From assembly GCF_019204005.1 (NCBI RefSeq), contig NZ_JAGSPA010000003.1:186001-250000 (forward strand): a stretch of 64,000 nucleotides of DNA. The letters run 5' to 3'. Each line of letters begins with the position of its first letter. Positions within the stretch are counted from its first letter, which is position 1. Both the position numbers and the translations under genes were made by a program. This document shows positions 16,694 to 28,209 of the stretch, piece after piece. The notes under the pieces were generated by a model. It searched no databases. It was not told where the DNA came from and saw only the letters and a list, made by a program, of their open reading frames with translations. Origin of the DNA: Pacificimonas pallii (GTDB lineage Bacteria > Pseudomonadota > Alphaproteobacteria > Sphingomonadales > Sphingomonadaceae).

Positions 16694-18187
16694 CTAGCTT
16701 TCGAGCACGTCTCGGACATATTGATCCAGCAACCGGACGCCAAAGCCTGTCGCCCCGCGATCATGCAGCCTGCGCGCCTTTGTGTCCCAAACCATGCCGG
16801 CGACATCCAGATGCGCCCACTTCACGCCGTCCTGAACGAAGCGTTTCAGGAACTGTGCGGCGGTAATCGACCCCGCATCCTTGCCGCCAACATTTTTCAT
16901 ATCGGCAATCTGACTGTCGATCTGCCGGTCGTAGCGCGGCGCAAGCGGCATCCGCCACAATTTGTCGCCGCTGGTCGCAGAGGCTTTCAACAGGTCCGCT
17001 GCCAGCCCCTCATCATTGCTATACGCACCGGCATATTCATGTCCCAGCCCGATGATGATCGCGCCTGTCAGCGTCGCAAGATCGACCAGCACGTCCGGCT
17101 TGTACGTCTCCTGCGCCCACCACATCGCATCGCACAGCACCAAACGCCCTTCGGCATCGGTATTGATGACTTCGATGGTCTGCCCCGACATGCTGGTGAC
17201 AACATCGCTAGGGCGCTGCGCCTTGCCGTCGGGCATGTTCTCCACCAGTCCGCAAATGCCGACAATGCGTGCCTTGGCCTTGCGGCTGGCGAGGGCGACC
17301 ATGGTACCGGCAACCGCGCCCGCGCCGCCCATGTCCCATTTCATGTCTTCCATGCCCGCCCCGGGTTTCAGGCTGATGCCGCCCGAGTCGAAGGTAACGC
17401 CCTTCCCGACAAAGACATGGCTGGTCTTCTGGTCGCCGTCCGTCCCGTCCCACTCCATGATCAGCAGCCGCGATGGCTGTTCGGAGCCAAGCCCGACACC
17501 CAGAAGGGCATGCATCCCGGCCTCTTCCATCTGCGCCTCGTCCAGCACCTCCACCTTCAGGCCGGGGATTTCCAGCGCCCTGATTTTTTCGACAAAACTC
17601 AGCGGATAAACCTTGTTCGCGGGCTCGGACACGAGATCCTTGGCAAAGGCCACGCCCTTCACGACGCCCTCCCATTCGGCCCACAGATCTGCCGCGCCGT
17701 CGGCCGCGCCCATGATCTCGACCTTTTCCAGCGAGACCTTCTGCGTCTTCGGCTTCTTCGTAAAATAATGGTCGAAAGCATAACCGCGCTGGGCGATGCC
17801 CACCGCCAGATGCGCCGCTGCCTCCTTCGCATCAAGGCCAAGGTCAGAAAGACCGCTCATATCGACAACCGCGCGCACATCGCCGGAGCGCAGCAATTTC
17901 GCCGCCAGCGCCGCTCCGATTTTTTCCCAGCGCGCCGCATCGCCTTTTCCGGCTTCGCCCATGCCGACCAGCAATACGCGATTGGCGTCATTGCCAGCGA
18001 CCGCAAGCAGATCGACGGTGGCAGCTTCGCTGCCCGTGAACCGTGCGGTATTCGCCGCCTTGCGCAGCGCACCGCCGCCATTTTCATCAACCGCCTGCGC
18101 GCCTTTCGAAAGGACCATGTCTTTCGCGGAAAACACGACGAGCGCGGCAGCGCTCGCTGACGCTTCTGAAACAAATTCGATCTGCAT
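16694..18187 (-). CDS. pepA: Leucyl aminopeptidase
   Basis: M17 zinc/manganese metalloexopeptidase removing N-terminal residues, a cytoplasmic hexamer. 497 residues. Metal ligands are visible in GKGVTFDSGGISLKP, MKWDMGGAGAVAG and the family signature NTDAEGRLVL. It is divergent from lptD (155-bp gap) and upstream of holC. Confidence 0.96.
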   Translation of the reverse strand: MQIEFVSEASASAAALVVFSAKDMVLSKGAQAVDENGGGALRKAANTARFTGSEAATVDLLAVAGNDANRVLLVGMGEAGKGDAARWEKIGAALAAKLLRSGDVRAVVDMSGLSDLGLDAKEAAAHLAVGIAQRGYAFDHYFTKKPKTQKVSLEKVEIMGAADGAADLWAEWEGVVKGVAFAKDLVSEPANKVYPLSFVEKIRALEIPGLKVEVLDEAQMEEAGMHALLGVGLGSEQPSRLLIMEWDGTDGDQKTSHVFVGKGVTFDSGGISLKPGAGMEDMKWDMGGAGAVAGTMVALASRKAKARIVGICGLVENMPDGKAQRPSDVVTSMSGQTIEVINTDAEGRLVLCDAMWWAQETYKPDVLVDLATLTGAIIIGLGHEYAGAYSNDEGLAADLLKASATSGDKLWRMPLAPRYDRQIDSQIADMKNVGGKDAGSITAAQFLKRFVQDGVKWAHLDVAGMVWDTKARRLHDRGATGFGVRLLDQYVRDVLES

Positions 18188-18342
18188 GTGGACATTGCCT
18201 CCTCTGATTGAGCATCGCTTCTACTCACCTCGGCGCGCGCCGCAACAGCCGTGCTTGCCGCAAACCTGCCGCCGCCCTATCAAGCCGTTTCAAAACCAGT
18301 CGCCCATAGAAAAAGCCGTTTCCCCTCCCGGAGTAGCCCAAC

Positions 18343-20571
18343 ATTTCCGTTCGCCGCCGATATCTTGGTCATATCCTGCCGATCCTCCTTCTCGGTTCGG
18401 CGGTGCCTGCCATGGCGCAGGATATCATCGACCAGACCAGGGAAACGGTTCAGACGATTGACGCACCGGAACCGGTGGACTTCGCCGCCGACCAGCTCAG
18501 CTATGACGCGGACACCAAAACGGTCACGGCCACAGGCGAAGTCGTTGTCGTGCGCGGCGGCTACCGCCTTACCGCCGACGAGGTTACCTATCGCCGCGAT
18601 GATGGCGTGGTCACTGCGACCGGGAATGTTGTCGTCATCGATCCGGGCGGGAATGAAATCAACGCCAACGAAGTCGCTCTGACGGACGAGTTGAAGGACG
18701 GTGCCATCGACGGTTTCCTGCTGGTCCTGCAGGACGGCGGACGGCTGGCGGCATCGACAGGGGCGCGCAAGGACGGCATTTCCAGCCTGAACCGCGCCAT
18801 CTATTCACCATGCGACGTCGTCGACTCCAATGGCTGCCCGAAAGAACCGCTGTGGCAGCTCAAGGCTGACCAGGTGTCGCACGACCCGGAGGCCGGAAAG
18901 ATCCGTTATAAGGACGCCCGGTTCGAATTCTTCGGTGTCCCCGTCCTCTGGCTGCCATCCCTGTCACATGCCGACAATGTGGAGGCGCGCGCCAGCGGCC
19001 TCCTGATTCCCGACCTTCGCGTTGACCGCTCAACGGGCGTGTCGGTCACACAGCCCTATTTCATCGACCTCGCACCCAATCGCGATCTTGTGGTATCGCC
19101 GACGCTGTATACCGAGGTGAATCCGTCGCTCGGCCTCGAATATCGCCACCTGACTAGCAAAGGCCCGTTTAAATTTGGCGGCCAGGTCACGGTTTCCGGT
19201 GTCCAGGAAAACCGTGTCGGATCGCCATCGCTGACCACGACGGAGGACGAGCTTCGCTTCTACCTCTACGGCAATGGCAGCTTCCAGCATGACGAGCATT
19301 GGCGCTCCACATTCGGTATTCGCGCCACCAGCGATGATACATTCCTGCGGCGCTACGATATCAGCCGTGACACGAATCTCAGGAATTTCTACCGCCTCGA
19401 ACGACAGGATACGGACAGTTTTCTGAACATCGAGGGCTGGGCGTTTCAGGGCCTGCGCGCGACAGACGATCAGGGCCTCATTCCCATCGCCCTTCCCATC
19501 GTCGACTTCACCTATGCACCGCAGGACAGGCTGATGGGCGGGCGCCTTACCTTCGACGCCTCGGGTGCCGCCATCAACCGCACGGATGGCATGGACAGCT
19601 ACCGCGTCAGCGCCGGCGCGGAGTGGCAGCGCCGCGGCTTTACCGCCCTGGGGCAGCGCATCACCGCGACCGCCCTCCTGCGCGGCGACGCCTACCGCAC
19701 CGACGACAGCGACCGCGCCGAATTCCCGATCTACGCTGGCAGGGACGGCTGGCAGGGACGCATCATTCCCGCCGCAGCGCTGGATATTGAATGGCCGCTG
19801 GCGGGGCCCGCCTTCGGCGGCACGCAGATGATTACGCCCCGCGTCCAGTTCAGCGCATCGCCGACTGGCCTCAATGACGACATCCCGAATGAGGACAGTC
19901 GCTCCGTCGATCTTGAATCGACCAACCTATTCGACATCAGCCGTTTTCCCGGCCACGACCGGTGGGAGGGCGGCGCGCGCGTCACCTACGGTGCCAGCTG
20001 GAGCATCCGACGCCCGCGCATTCTGTTCGAGGCGGATATCGGCCAGTCATACCGCCTTAACGACACGCCTTCGATCCTGCCCAAGGGGACGGGACTCGAC
20101 GAGAATTTCTCGGACTTCGTCGGTCGCAACACGCTTCGTATCGGCCGCCGTTTCGACCTCACCCACCGTTACCGCCTGGACAAGGAAAGCTTGGAGATAC
20201 GCCGGAACGAAGTCGATCTGACCGTGGGCGGCCGCCGCGACTATCTTACCGTCGGCTATCTCAGGCTAAACCGCAACATCGGCATTGAAGACCTGGCGGA
20301 CCGTGAAGAGGCGCGCGCAGGCGGACGATTGCAACTCGCGCGTTACTGGTCGATCTTCGGCAGCGTTATCATCGACCTGACCGGCGCGCGGGACGACCCG
20401 CTGAGCCTTTCCGACGGGTTTGAACCCGTTCGCCACCGCCTCGGCATCACCTATGAGGACGAATGCTTCGAATTCGGCGTGACATGGAAGCGCGACTATG
20501 TGTCCGACCGCGACTTCGAGCGGGGGAGCAGCTTCCTGTTCCGCGTATCTCTGAAAAACCTGGGGCGCTAA
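18343..20571 (+). CDS. lptD: LPS-assembly protein LptD, apparent AUU start
   Basis: Outer-membrane beta-barrel that inserts lipopolysaccharide in the outer leaflet with LptE. An OstA-type N-terminal domain (about residues 40-150) precedes a large barrel. The first standard in-frame start is GTG at 18403, but that would discard a clear signal peptide. In-frame codons 18343-18411 read a basic RRR, then LGHILPILLLGSAVPAMA and QD. A stop at 18334 and GGAG at 18330-18333 leave ATT at 18343 (spacing 9) as the best start, giving 742 residues. A sequencing error in that codon is the alternative. First gene of lptD-surA-pdxA-ksgA. Confidence 0.9.
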   Translation: MSVRRRYLGHILPILLLGSAVPAMAQDIIDQTRETVQTIDAPEPVDFAADQLSYDADTKTVTATGEVVVVRGGYRLTADEVTYRRDDGVVTATGNVVVIDPGGNEINANEVALTDELKDGAIDGFLLVLQDGGRLAASTGARKDGISSLNRAIYSPCDVVDSNGCPKEPLWQLKADQVSHDPEAGKIRYKDARFEFFGVPVLWLPSLSHADNVEARASGLLIPDLRVDRSTGVSVTQPYFIDLAPNRDLVVSPTLYTEVNPSLGLEYRHLTSKGPFKFGGQVTVSGVQENRVGSPSLTTTEDELRFYLYGNGSFQHDEHWRSTFGIRATSDDTFLRRYDISRDTNLRNFYRLERQDTDSFLNIEGWAFQGLRATDDQGLIPIALPIVDFTYAPQDRLMGGRLTFDASGAAINRTDGMDSYRVSAGAEWQRRGFTALGQRITATALLRGDAYRTDDSDRAEFPIYAGRDGWQGRIIPAAALDIEWPLAGPAFGGTQMITPRVQFSASPTGLNDDIPNEDSRSVDLESTNLFDISRFPGHDRWEGGARVTYGASWSIRRPRILFEADIGQSYRLNDTPSILPKGTGLDENFSDFVGRNTLRIGRRFDLTHRYRLDKESLEIRRNEVDLTVGGRRDYLTVGYLRLNRNIGIEDLADREEARAGGRLQLARYWSIFGSVIIDLTGARDDPLSLSDGFEPVRHRLGITYEDECFEFGVTWKRDYVSDRDFERGSSFLFRVSLKNLGR

Positions 20572-20701
20572 TTCCCCGTTCAGTCGAAATTTGGCAAATG
20601 GCTGACATATCGTGCCTCGCCTGCTAGGGCGCAGACCGAAACGAATGACGCAGCAAATGATGATGGTGCACAAGACCTGCACCGGTCCATGGAGTTTTTG
20701 A

Positions 20702-22063
20702 ATGATTGCCAGAACGCTTCGCATCCTTGCAGGCGCCCTTGTCGCCGTCAGCGGCAGTCAAATTGCGCAGGCGCAGCAGGAAAACATCACTGATGAGGAC
20801 GTGGCCAATGTGCCGATCCTTTCCAGCCTGATGAAGGCGCCTGACATCCGCCTGCTCACGCAGGAATCGGATCCGTCCGTTCGCAAGGCCAATGCCATCG
20901 TCAATGGCGACGTGGTCACCGATACCGACGTCGAGCAGCGCCTGAACCTGGTTCTGGCCGCAAATCCCACACCGGTGGAAGATGCCGAAAAAAGACGCCT
21001 TCGCATGCAGATCATGCGGAACCTGATCGACGAAAAGCTGCAGATTCAGGAAAGCCGCGACAACGATATCATCATCGCGCCGCAGGAGCTTGAACAGGCA
21101 TATCGCCGCGTTGCCGGCAACTTCAATATGGAGCCGCAGCAGTTCGAGGAGTATCTCGCTGAGCGCGACACCAGTCACATGGCGATCCAGCAGCAGATCC
21201 ACGCCGAACTTGCCTGGCAGCGTTTGCTGCGGCGCCGCGTGCAGCCCTTCGTGAATGTCGGCGATGACGAGGTCGAAGCCCTGATCGCGCGTCTTGAGGC
21301 TTCAAAGGGCACCGACGAATACCGTATCGGCGAACTGGTCTTCTTCACCAGTCCGGAAACCGCCGCCGATACCATGGCCGACGCGCAGCGGATCGTCGAA
21401 CAGCTGCAGCAGGGTGCCTCCTTCGTCGCTTATGCCCGGCAATATTCGCAAAGCTCGACGGCGACGCTGGGCGGCGAACTGGGCTGGGTGAAACTTGAAC
21501 AGCTAAGTCCTGAACTCCAGCCGATTATCAGCCAGTTGCAGGAGGGGCAGATTACCCGCCCGGTACAGCTTCCCGGCCGCATCGTCATTCTTGCCCTCAT
21601 CGACAAGCGCCAGATATTGACCGCGGACGAGAATGACGCGCTTCTCAGTCTGAAACAACTCAACGTGCGTCTGCCCGCGGATATTTCGCAGGAGCAGGCA
21701 GAGGCGCTGGCGCGGCGTATTCAGACGGAAGTCGCCGGCATGGGAGGGTGCGGCGGCATGGAAGCGGTCGCCGAACGGCTTGGCGGCGAAGTCACCGTCA
21801 ACGACCAGATCCGCCTTGGCGATCTGCCGCCCCAGCTGAAGGGCATTATGACCCAGTTGCAAACCGGCCAGTCGACACCGCCATTCGGTTCGGCTGAAGA
21901 GGGGATCAAGGTCCTGACCATGTGCGGGCGTGAACAGGGGCAGGCTGTCGCCGCTCCGGACTTCGATAATATGTTCGCTCAGCTTGAGGAGGAGCGCGTC
22001 AACATGATGGCCCGCCGTTATCTCCGCGATCTCAGGCGTGATGCCATTATCGACTATCGCTGA
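20702..22063 (+). CDS. surA: Periplasmic peptidyl-prolyl isomerase/chaperone SurA
   Basis: Chaperone for outer-membrane proteins, including LptD. 453 residues with a signal peptide (1-24, QIAQAQ), a SurA N-terminal chaperone domain with VRKANAIVNGDVVTDTDVEQRL, one parvulin domain (about 200-305; EYRIGELVF... LGGELGWV) and a second, weaker parvulin-like region (about 315-420) containing CGGMEAVAERLGG. It starts 130 bp after lptD, in the common lptD-surA-pdxA-ksgA order. Confidence 0.94.
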   Translation: MIARTLRILAGALVAVSGSQIAQAQQENITDEDVANVPILSSLMKAPDIRLLTQESDPSVRKANAIVNGDVVTDTDVEQRLNLVLAANPTPVEDAEKRRLRMQIMRNLIDEKLQIQESRDNDIIIAPQELEQAYRRVAGNFNMEPQQFEEYLAERDTSHMAIQQQIHAELAWQRLLRRRVQPFVNVGDDEVEALIARLEASKGTDEYRIGELVFFTSPETAADTMADAQRIVEQLQQGASFVAYARQYSQSSTATLGGELGWVKLEQLSPELQPIISQLQEGQITRPVQLPGRIVILALIDKRQILTADENDALLSLKQLNVRLPADISQEQAEALARRIQTEVAGMGGCGGMEAVAERLGGEVTVNDQIRLGDLPPQLKGIMTQLQTGQSTPPFGSAEEGIKVLTMCGREQGQAVAAPDFDNMFAQLEEERVNMMARRYLRDLRRDAIIDYR

Positions 22064-22084
22064 TTTGATCGGGGGGACCGGCCG

Positions 22085-23080
22085 GTGATCGAACCAATCG
22101 CGATCGCTCTTGGCGATCCCGCAGGCATCGGTGCTGAGATCACGGCGAAGGCCTATGCCGCGCGCCAGGACAGCGCTTTGCCCTGCATCTTCGCCATTGG
22201 CAGCCGCAGGGCACTTGAAGGGGTCTGGGACGGCCCCATCGAGACCATAGAGACGCCATGTGACGCCCGCGAAGTCTGCGCGCGCGCCTTGCCTTTGATC
22301 GAACTTGAACTTCGAGAGGACATCGTCCCGGGCCAACCCACGATGGAGGGTGCCCGCTGCGCCCTCGCCGCCCTTGAATCCGCGACCGGCCTCGTCCGGT
22401 CCGGCAAGGCCGGCGCGCTTGTCACCGCGCCTGTCTCAAAGTCCCAGCTCGCCACTATTGGCTTCACCCACCCCGGCCAGACCGAGTTCATTGCCGAGCG
22501 CTGCGGCGTGGCCCGCACCAGCATCGCCATGATGCTGACCGCGCCGACATTGCGCACCGTGCCCGTCACCATGCACAACAGCATCGCCAGCGTGCCCGAA
22601 CTGCTGACGACTGAGCTTGTCGCCGCGCGAATCCGCGCGACCGCGCGCGGCCTGACGCGGAATTTCGGCATCGAACGTCCGCGCATCGCCATTGCGGGGC
22701 TCAATCCGCATGCCGGTGAAAACGGCATGATGGGTGACGAGGAGGACCGCATCATCAGACCCGCGATGGACATGCTGGCGGGCGAGAACATGACCCTGTT
22801 CGGCCCGCTTTCCCCCGATACCATGTTTCACGAGCGCGCCCGCGAAACATATGATGCCGCCGTTTGCATGTATCACGACCAGGCTCTCATTCCCTTGAAG
22901 ACATTGCATTTCGACGAGGGTGTGAATTTGACACTTGGCCTGCCCATTGTGCGCACCAGTCCGGATCACGGCACCGCCTTCGATATTGCCGGCAGGAACA
23001 TGGCGCGTCCTGACGCCATGATCGCCGCCATCGAAGTCGCCGCTTCGTGCGCCCGGCGCCGCGCGCTTGACGAGGCGTGA
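22085..23080 (+). CDS. pdxA: 4-hydroxythreonine-4-phosphate dehydrogenase
   Basis: NAD-dependent step of pyridoxal phosphate synthesis (DXP-dependent route). 331 residues; starts with GTG ([20 protein letters not shown]). Metal-binding histidines are seen in [20 protein letters not shown] and [10 protein letters not shown]. It is 21 bp after surA and overlaps ksgA by GTGA. Confidence 0.96.
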   Translation: MIEPIAIALGDPAGIGAEITAKAYAARQDSALPCIFAIGSRRALEGVWDGPIETIETPCDAREVCARALPLIELELREDIVPGQPTMEGARCALAALESATGLVRSGKAGALVTAPVSKSQLATIGFTHPGQTEFIAERCGVARTSIAMMLTAPTLRTVPVTMHNSIASVPELLTTELVAARIRATARGLTRNFGIERPRIAIAGLNPHAGENGMMGDEEDRIIRPAMDMLAGENMTLFGPLSPDTMFHERARETYDAAVCMYHDQALIPLKTLHFDEGVNLTLGLPIVRTSPDHGTAFDIAGRNMARPDAMIAAIEVAASCARRRALDEA

Positions 23081-23901
23081 AACTCGGCCTTCCGCCGCTT
23101 CGCGAAACCATCGCCGCGCACGGCCTGACAGCCAAAAAGGCCCTCGGCCAGAACTTCCTCCTCGACCCCAATCTCCTTGCGAAGATCGCCCGCATTCCCG
23201 GCGACCTTACCGACCAGACGGTTTACGAGGTTGGCCCCGGTCCCGGCGGCCTGACCCGCGCCCTTATCGAGGCAGGGGCGACCGTAACCGCCGTGGAGCG
23301 CGATGCACGCTGCCTCCCTGCCCTCGCCGAGATCGCAGAGGCCGCCCCCGGCCGCCTGACGATCCGCGAAGATGACGCCCTGGCTATTGACGGCCAGGCG
23401 CTCTTCACCCGGCCCGCACACATCGTCGCCAACCTGCCTTATAATATCGGTACCGCACTTCTGGTCCGCTGGCTTGAGGCGGACCCCTGGCCGCCCTGGT
23501 GGGCAAGCCTCAGCCTGATGTTCCAGCGCGAAGTCGCAAAGCGGATCACGGCAAAACCGGACAGCGGCGCTTATGGGCGTCTTTCCGTCCTTGCGCAGTG
23601 GCGCAGCAAGCCGAAAATCGCGATGACGCTCCCCGCGCGCGCTTTTGTTCCCGCGCCAAAGGTCGAGTCCGCCGTCGTCCACATCATCCCTGCAAAGGCC
23701 CCCGCTGGCATCCGCCCGGCGACAATATCCCGCCTCACTGCCGCCGCCTTTGGACAGCGCCGCAAAATGCTCAGAACCAGCCTCAAATCCCTTCCCGGCG
23801 CGTTGGACGCCCTTGAGGCGACAGGCACGGACGGCCAGCGCCGCGCCGAAACCCTGTCAGTGGAGGAATTTGTCGCGATCGCGAAGCAATTGGAAAATTA
23901 G
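23077..23901 (+). CDS. rsmA: 16S rRNA dimethyladenosine transferase
   Basis: KsgA/RsmA dimethylates A1518 and A1519 of 16S rRNA, late in 30S assembly. 274 residues from GTG at 23077. The SAM-binding motif is [16 protein letters not shown] and the catalytic motif NLPYNIG. It overlaps the pdxA stop by four bases. Confidence 0.97.
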   Translation: MKLGLPPLRETIAAHGLTAKKALGQNFLLDPNLLAKIARIPGDLTDQTVYEVGPGPGGLTRALIEAGATVTAVERDARCLPALAEIAEAAPGRLTIREDDALAIDGQALFTRPAHIVANLPYNIGTALLVRWLEADPWPPWWASLSLMFQREVAKRITAKPDSGAYGRLSVLAQWRSKPKIAMTLPARAFVPAPKVESAVVHIIPAKAPAGIRPATISRLTAAAFGQRRKMLRTSLKSLPGALDALEATGTDGQRRAETLSVEEFVAIAKQLEN

Positions 23902-23991
23902 AACCCGAAAATGCTGGAAAACCCGCCATACCGGCGAAAGGCCGACATCCATCCCTTGCAAGAAGATCAGGGCGCAAACTTAAGAAATAGA

Positions 23992-24009
23992 CCCTGGCCT
24001 TCGCCGGGG
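23992..24009 (-). terminator. Terminator for the DUF5996 gene
   Basis: On the minus strand a 7-bp stem with one G-T wobble (CCCCGGC/GCCAGGG) and a GAAG tetraloop is followed by TCTATTTCTT. A second small palindrome, TAGCGCGC-GGA-GCGCGCTA (24031-24049), overlaps the DUF5996 stop codon. Confidence 0.55.
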
Positions 24010-24046
24010 TGATCTGAAAACAGACCTCCATAGCGCGCGGAGCGCG

Positions 24047-24973
24047 CTAGACCTCGGGCGGCCGACCGACAGGTCCCTTCGGCACGGTCAGGCCCTCGGG
24101 CCAGTTCAGCAGCGCCGCCGCCCCGGCATAGCTCGACTCCAGAAATGCCATCAGCGCTGCGTCCGGGTCGGCTGCCGCGCGCATATCCGCGTAGGTCAGC
24201 ACCAGTTCGCCCAATCCTTCATGCCAGCGGGCGGCCCTGGGCTTCACGTCCACGTCCTTCAGCCCCTTTGGCGACGGATAGGCATAGGCGTAAACCGCCG
24301 CTTCATCGATACCGCCGCCGCCCGGCCAGAATCCCGCGCTGATGACCTCGTGGCTATAGGCCTCGCGCGTTACGCGGTCGGGAAGGTTGGGAAAGCCTCC
24401 CGGATGCTCCGGTGCCGTCCGGCCGGAAAACCGCGTCACGGCAAGATCGAAACTGCCCCAGAACAGGTGGGACGGAGATGATTTTCCAAGATAACCGGAA
24501 CGAAACTCCTGAAACACGCGGTCGACACTGCGAAACGCGGCGTGCAGCCGCTGCGCAATCGTCCCGTCCCAGGCACGCGGCCGATCATCCGTGGCGAAGG
24601 GCACAGCCTCCTCGACTTCATTAGGTCCGCCGTGCAGCGGCACCCTCGCCCCAAGATCAGACAGCGCGGCCTCAAGCTGTCCGGCAAACCGCGCCACTGT
24701 CTGCCCGTCCAGCGGAAATGCTGCGAACCTGCCGTCCGAAGACCACAGCCGGACCGCGCCCGACACCGCGTCCAGCAGCAGCTCATAATCCTCATCGCCG
24801 GCCGGCAGCACATATGTCCGGAACCCGCGCGGCACGACGCGCAGCGCCGCGTGCCATCCATGATTTACCCACGGACTGGTGCGCGTCGGCAGCTTGCCGA
24901 TGACCTGCAAATAGGCATGGAGCGTCTCATAGACACCCCGCTCGGCGGCGTAATCGAGTTCAGGCCAGCGCAC
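24047..24973 (-). CDS. DUF5996 family protein
   Basis: 308 residues resembling DUF5996 proteins: WPELDYAAERGVYETLH at the N-terminus, LPTRTSPWVNHGWHAAL, and a C-terminal EAYSHEVISAGFWPGGG. No signal peptide or membrane segment; the function is unknown. The gene stands alone, convergent with rsmA and 78 bp downstream of the acyl-CoA dehydrogenase on the same strand. Confidence 0.8.
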   Translation of the reverse strand: MRWPELDYAAERGVYETLHAYLQVIGKLPTRTSPWVNHGWHAALRVVPRGFRTYVLPAGDEDYELLLDAVSGAVRLWSSDGRFAAFPLDGQTVARFAGQLEAALSDLGARVPLHGGPNEVEEAVPFATDDRPRAWDGTIAQRLHAAFRSVDRVFQEFRSGYLGKSSPSHLFWGSFDLAVTRFSGRTAPEHPGGFPNLPDRVTREAYSHEVISAGFWPGGGGIDEAAVYAYAYPSPKGLKDVDVKPRAARWHEGLGELVLTYADMRAAADPDAALMAFLESSYAGAAALLNWPEGLTVPKGPVGRPPEV

Positions 24974-25051
24974 CGACGCCTCTCGCTATCGCACCGCAAG
25001 GTCTGGCATGATCGCAGAGCCGCAGCCAGACGCGCCTGAAACCAGCCGTCC

Positions 25052-26263
25052 CTAAAAAAACGCCTGCACACCAGTCTGGGCCCGGCCCAGGATCAGCGCG
25101 TGGATATCGTGCGTCCCCTCATAGGTATTCACCGCCTCCAGATTCATGACGTGGCGGATAACGCCATATTCGTCGCTCACGCCATTGCCGCCATGCATAT
25201 CGCGCGCCTGCCGCGCGATCTCCAGCGCCTTGCCGCAATTGTTGCGCTTCAGGATGGAGATGGCCTCGGGCGCCAGACGCCCTTCGTCCATCAGCTTGCC
25301 CGCGCGCCACGATCCGAGCAGCCCCAGCGAAATCTCCGTCTGCATATCCGCCAGCTTCTTCTGGAACAGCTGCGTCCCCGCCAGCGGCTTGCCGAACTGG
25401 TGCCGGTCCAGGCCATATTGCCGTGCCGCGTGCCAGCAGAATTCCGCCGCGCCCATCGCGCCCCAGCTGATCCCGTAACGCGCCTTGTTCAGGCAGCCGA
25501 ACGGCCCCTTCAGGCCCCTTACATTGGGCAGCAGGCGGTCGGCGGGGATCCGGACATCCTCCATGACGATCTCGCCCGTCACCCATGCGCGCAGGGAAAA
25601 TTTGCCCTCGATCTTCGGTGTCTTCAGACCGGCGTCGCCGCGCTCGAGAATGAAACCGCGAATCTCGCCGTCATCATCTTTCGCCCACACCACAAACACA
25701 TGTGCGATTGGCGAATTCGTGATCCACATCTTCGCGCCGTTCAAGACATAATGATCGCCGTCCCTGCGCGCCCGTGTCTTCATGCCGCCCGGGTCAGACC
25801 CGGCATCGGGTTCCGTCAGGCCAAAGGCACCGATGAACTCGCCCGTCGCCAGCTTTGGCAGATATTTCTCACGCTGTTCTTCAGTGCCATAGGCGTGGAT
25901 CGGGTGCATCACGAGGGACGACTGCACCGACATCGCACTGCGATAGGCACTGTCGACACGTTCGACCTCACGCGCGATCAGGCCATAGGCGACATAAGAG
26001 GCGCCCGCACAGCCATATCCCTCGATGGTTGAACCGAGCAGCCCGGCGGAACCGAATGCCTGCATGAGTGACGGATCACAGGTCTCATGACGGTTCGCCT
26101 CGCGCACAATCGGCGCCAGTTCCTGCTCACAGAAACTGCGCGCAGAGTCGCGAATCATCGTTTCGTCTTCTGTCAGCAGTTCATCGAGACCCAGCGGGTC
26201 TTCCCATTTGAACGAAGGGCGGGGCGCCTCGGCGGCGGCGATCTTGTCAGGCATGATATTCAT
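25052..26263 (-). CDS. gcdH: Acyl-CoA dehydrogenase, glutaryl-CoA dehydrogenase type
   Basis: Flavoprotein that oxidises and decarboxylates glutaryl-CoA to crotonyl-CoA in lysine/tryptophan breakdown. About 403 residues from ATG at 26263, preceded by AGGG; an ATG at 26275 is possible but has no Shine-Dalgarno. Acyl-CoA dehydrogenase signatures include [30 protein letters not shown] and the catalytic Glu in [16 protein letters not shown]. The glutaryl-CoA subtype rests on overall likeness ([23 protein letters not shown]). Confidence 0.92.
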   Translation of the reverse strand: MNIMPDKIAAAEAPRPSFKWEDPLGLDELLTEDETMIRDSARSFCEQELAPIVREANRHETCDPSLMQAFGSAGLLGSTIEGYGCAGASYVAYGLIAREVERVDSAYRSAMSVQSSLVMHPIHAYGTEEQREKYLPKLATGEFIGAFGLTEPDAGSDPGGMKTRARRDGDHYVLNGAKMWITNSPIAHVFVVWAKDDDGEIRGFILERGDAGLKTPKIEGKFSLRAWVTGEIVMEDVRIPADRLLPNVRGLKGPFGCLNKARYGISWGAMGAAEFCWHAARQYGLDRHQFGKPLAGTQLFQKKLADMQTEISLGLLGSWRAGKLMDEGRLAPEAISILKRNNCGKALEIARQARDMHGGNGVSDEYGVIRHVMNLEAVNTYEGTHDIHALILGRAQTGVQAFF

Positions 26264-26275
26264 GGCGCCCTGCAT

Positions 26276-26964
26276 AGAGCGAAATGCGGCAGGACGAAAG
26301 CCATGCCCGGCAGGTTATGAACACCCTCAACGGAAAACGGCGGCGTTCCGCGGGGGGATCGCCGCCGTCAATTTCCAGTGCGCCACGCACAGTGACGAGC
26401 GCGCGTGACTGGTGTCGAACCAACGCCGGAGATCGCACGAGGAGAGCGATGCCAAGTCGGCGACAATCAAACCACAGCAAGTCGCATGCCAATTTGTCGC
26501 ACCGAGGACACGCCCCCATCCACCCCTGAACCAATTGTCCCGTTTTGGGTCACCACATACATGTCTCGTCAAAACCGGGACACGGGGGCCACAGTATCGA
26601 GACCGCTGTCTTTCTGCTGATGAAGCTCTCGCGCCACGATCTAAAATCGCTTTCGAAAGCTTGGTTCGGCCACCCTGCCCTGAGTACGGCGCAAGGTCGG
26701 CCACCATTTCCCTCTGCCGCCTCGCGAGTCCCGCCGTATCAAAAGAAAATACATTTTACGTTTGGCGTGTCAGCAATGATGATCACCACATGAAAAAATC
26801 GCGCCAGGAACCAATAACGTGAAATTTTTCATTTGGTTTACTATTCCTGTTCTAATTATTAAATATCTGAAATTTAGGTATTTTTCCCAAGACAATATCA
26901 CTAAAACAAAGATCACGACAATCCCGTTAACAAACACACCACACCCGATAGACACGCATCATCC
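26276..26964. other. Intergenic region with an AT-rich segment, no convincing gene
   Basis: Nearly 700 bp between gcdH and pip. An inverted repeat ACGGCGGCG/CGCCGCCGT lies at 26337-26368. Bases about 26740-26955 are distinctly AT-rich against the GC-rich background. Frames of up to about 130 codons exist here but have no recognisable domain or good ribosome-binding site. A candidate 61-codon hydrophobic frame is listed separately. Confidence 0.6.
26770..26955 (-). CDS. Possible small membrane protein
   Basis: A 61-codon frame in AT-rich DNA begins 10 nt after the pip stop. It has a hydrophobic N-terminal half (VNGIVVIFVLVIL) followed by basic residues, like a single-pass small membrane protein. 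A GGAG lies upstream but at long spacing. No family recognised; it may be chance. Confidence 0.25.
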   Translation of the reverse strand: MSIGCGVFVNGIVVIFVLVILSWEKYLNFRYLIIRTGIVNQMKNFTLLVPGAIFSCGDHHC

Positions 26965-28041
<1,077 letters not shown>

Positions 28042-28209
28042 TCAGGCCCGGAATTCCATGTCTTTCCCATCACTTGAAAAATCCACTTTCCTACGGCACG
28101 GCCTTCCGTCCAGGGTATCCACGGCACCGGGATACTTGATGGGCGGACCAGCGTCACCTTCGCCAACTTCCCGAAAGACCTTGCCCGCTACGGGCGCTGG
28201 AGACTGACC

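Noticed and set aside
16679-18160. 493-codon plus-strand frame
   Set aside because: Antisense to pepA.
26405-26822. Overlapping frames of 70-136 codons between gcdH and pip
   Set aside because: No ribosome-binding site, no domain and conflicting frames; probably chance in GC-rich DNA.
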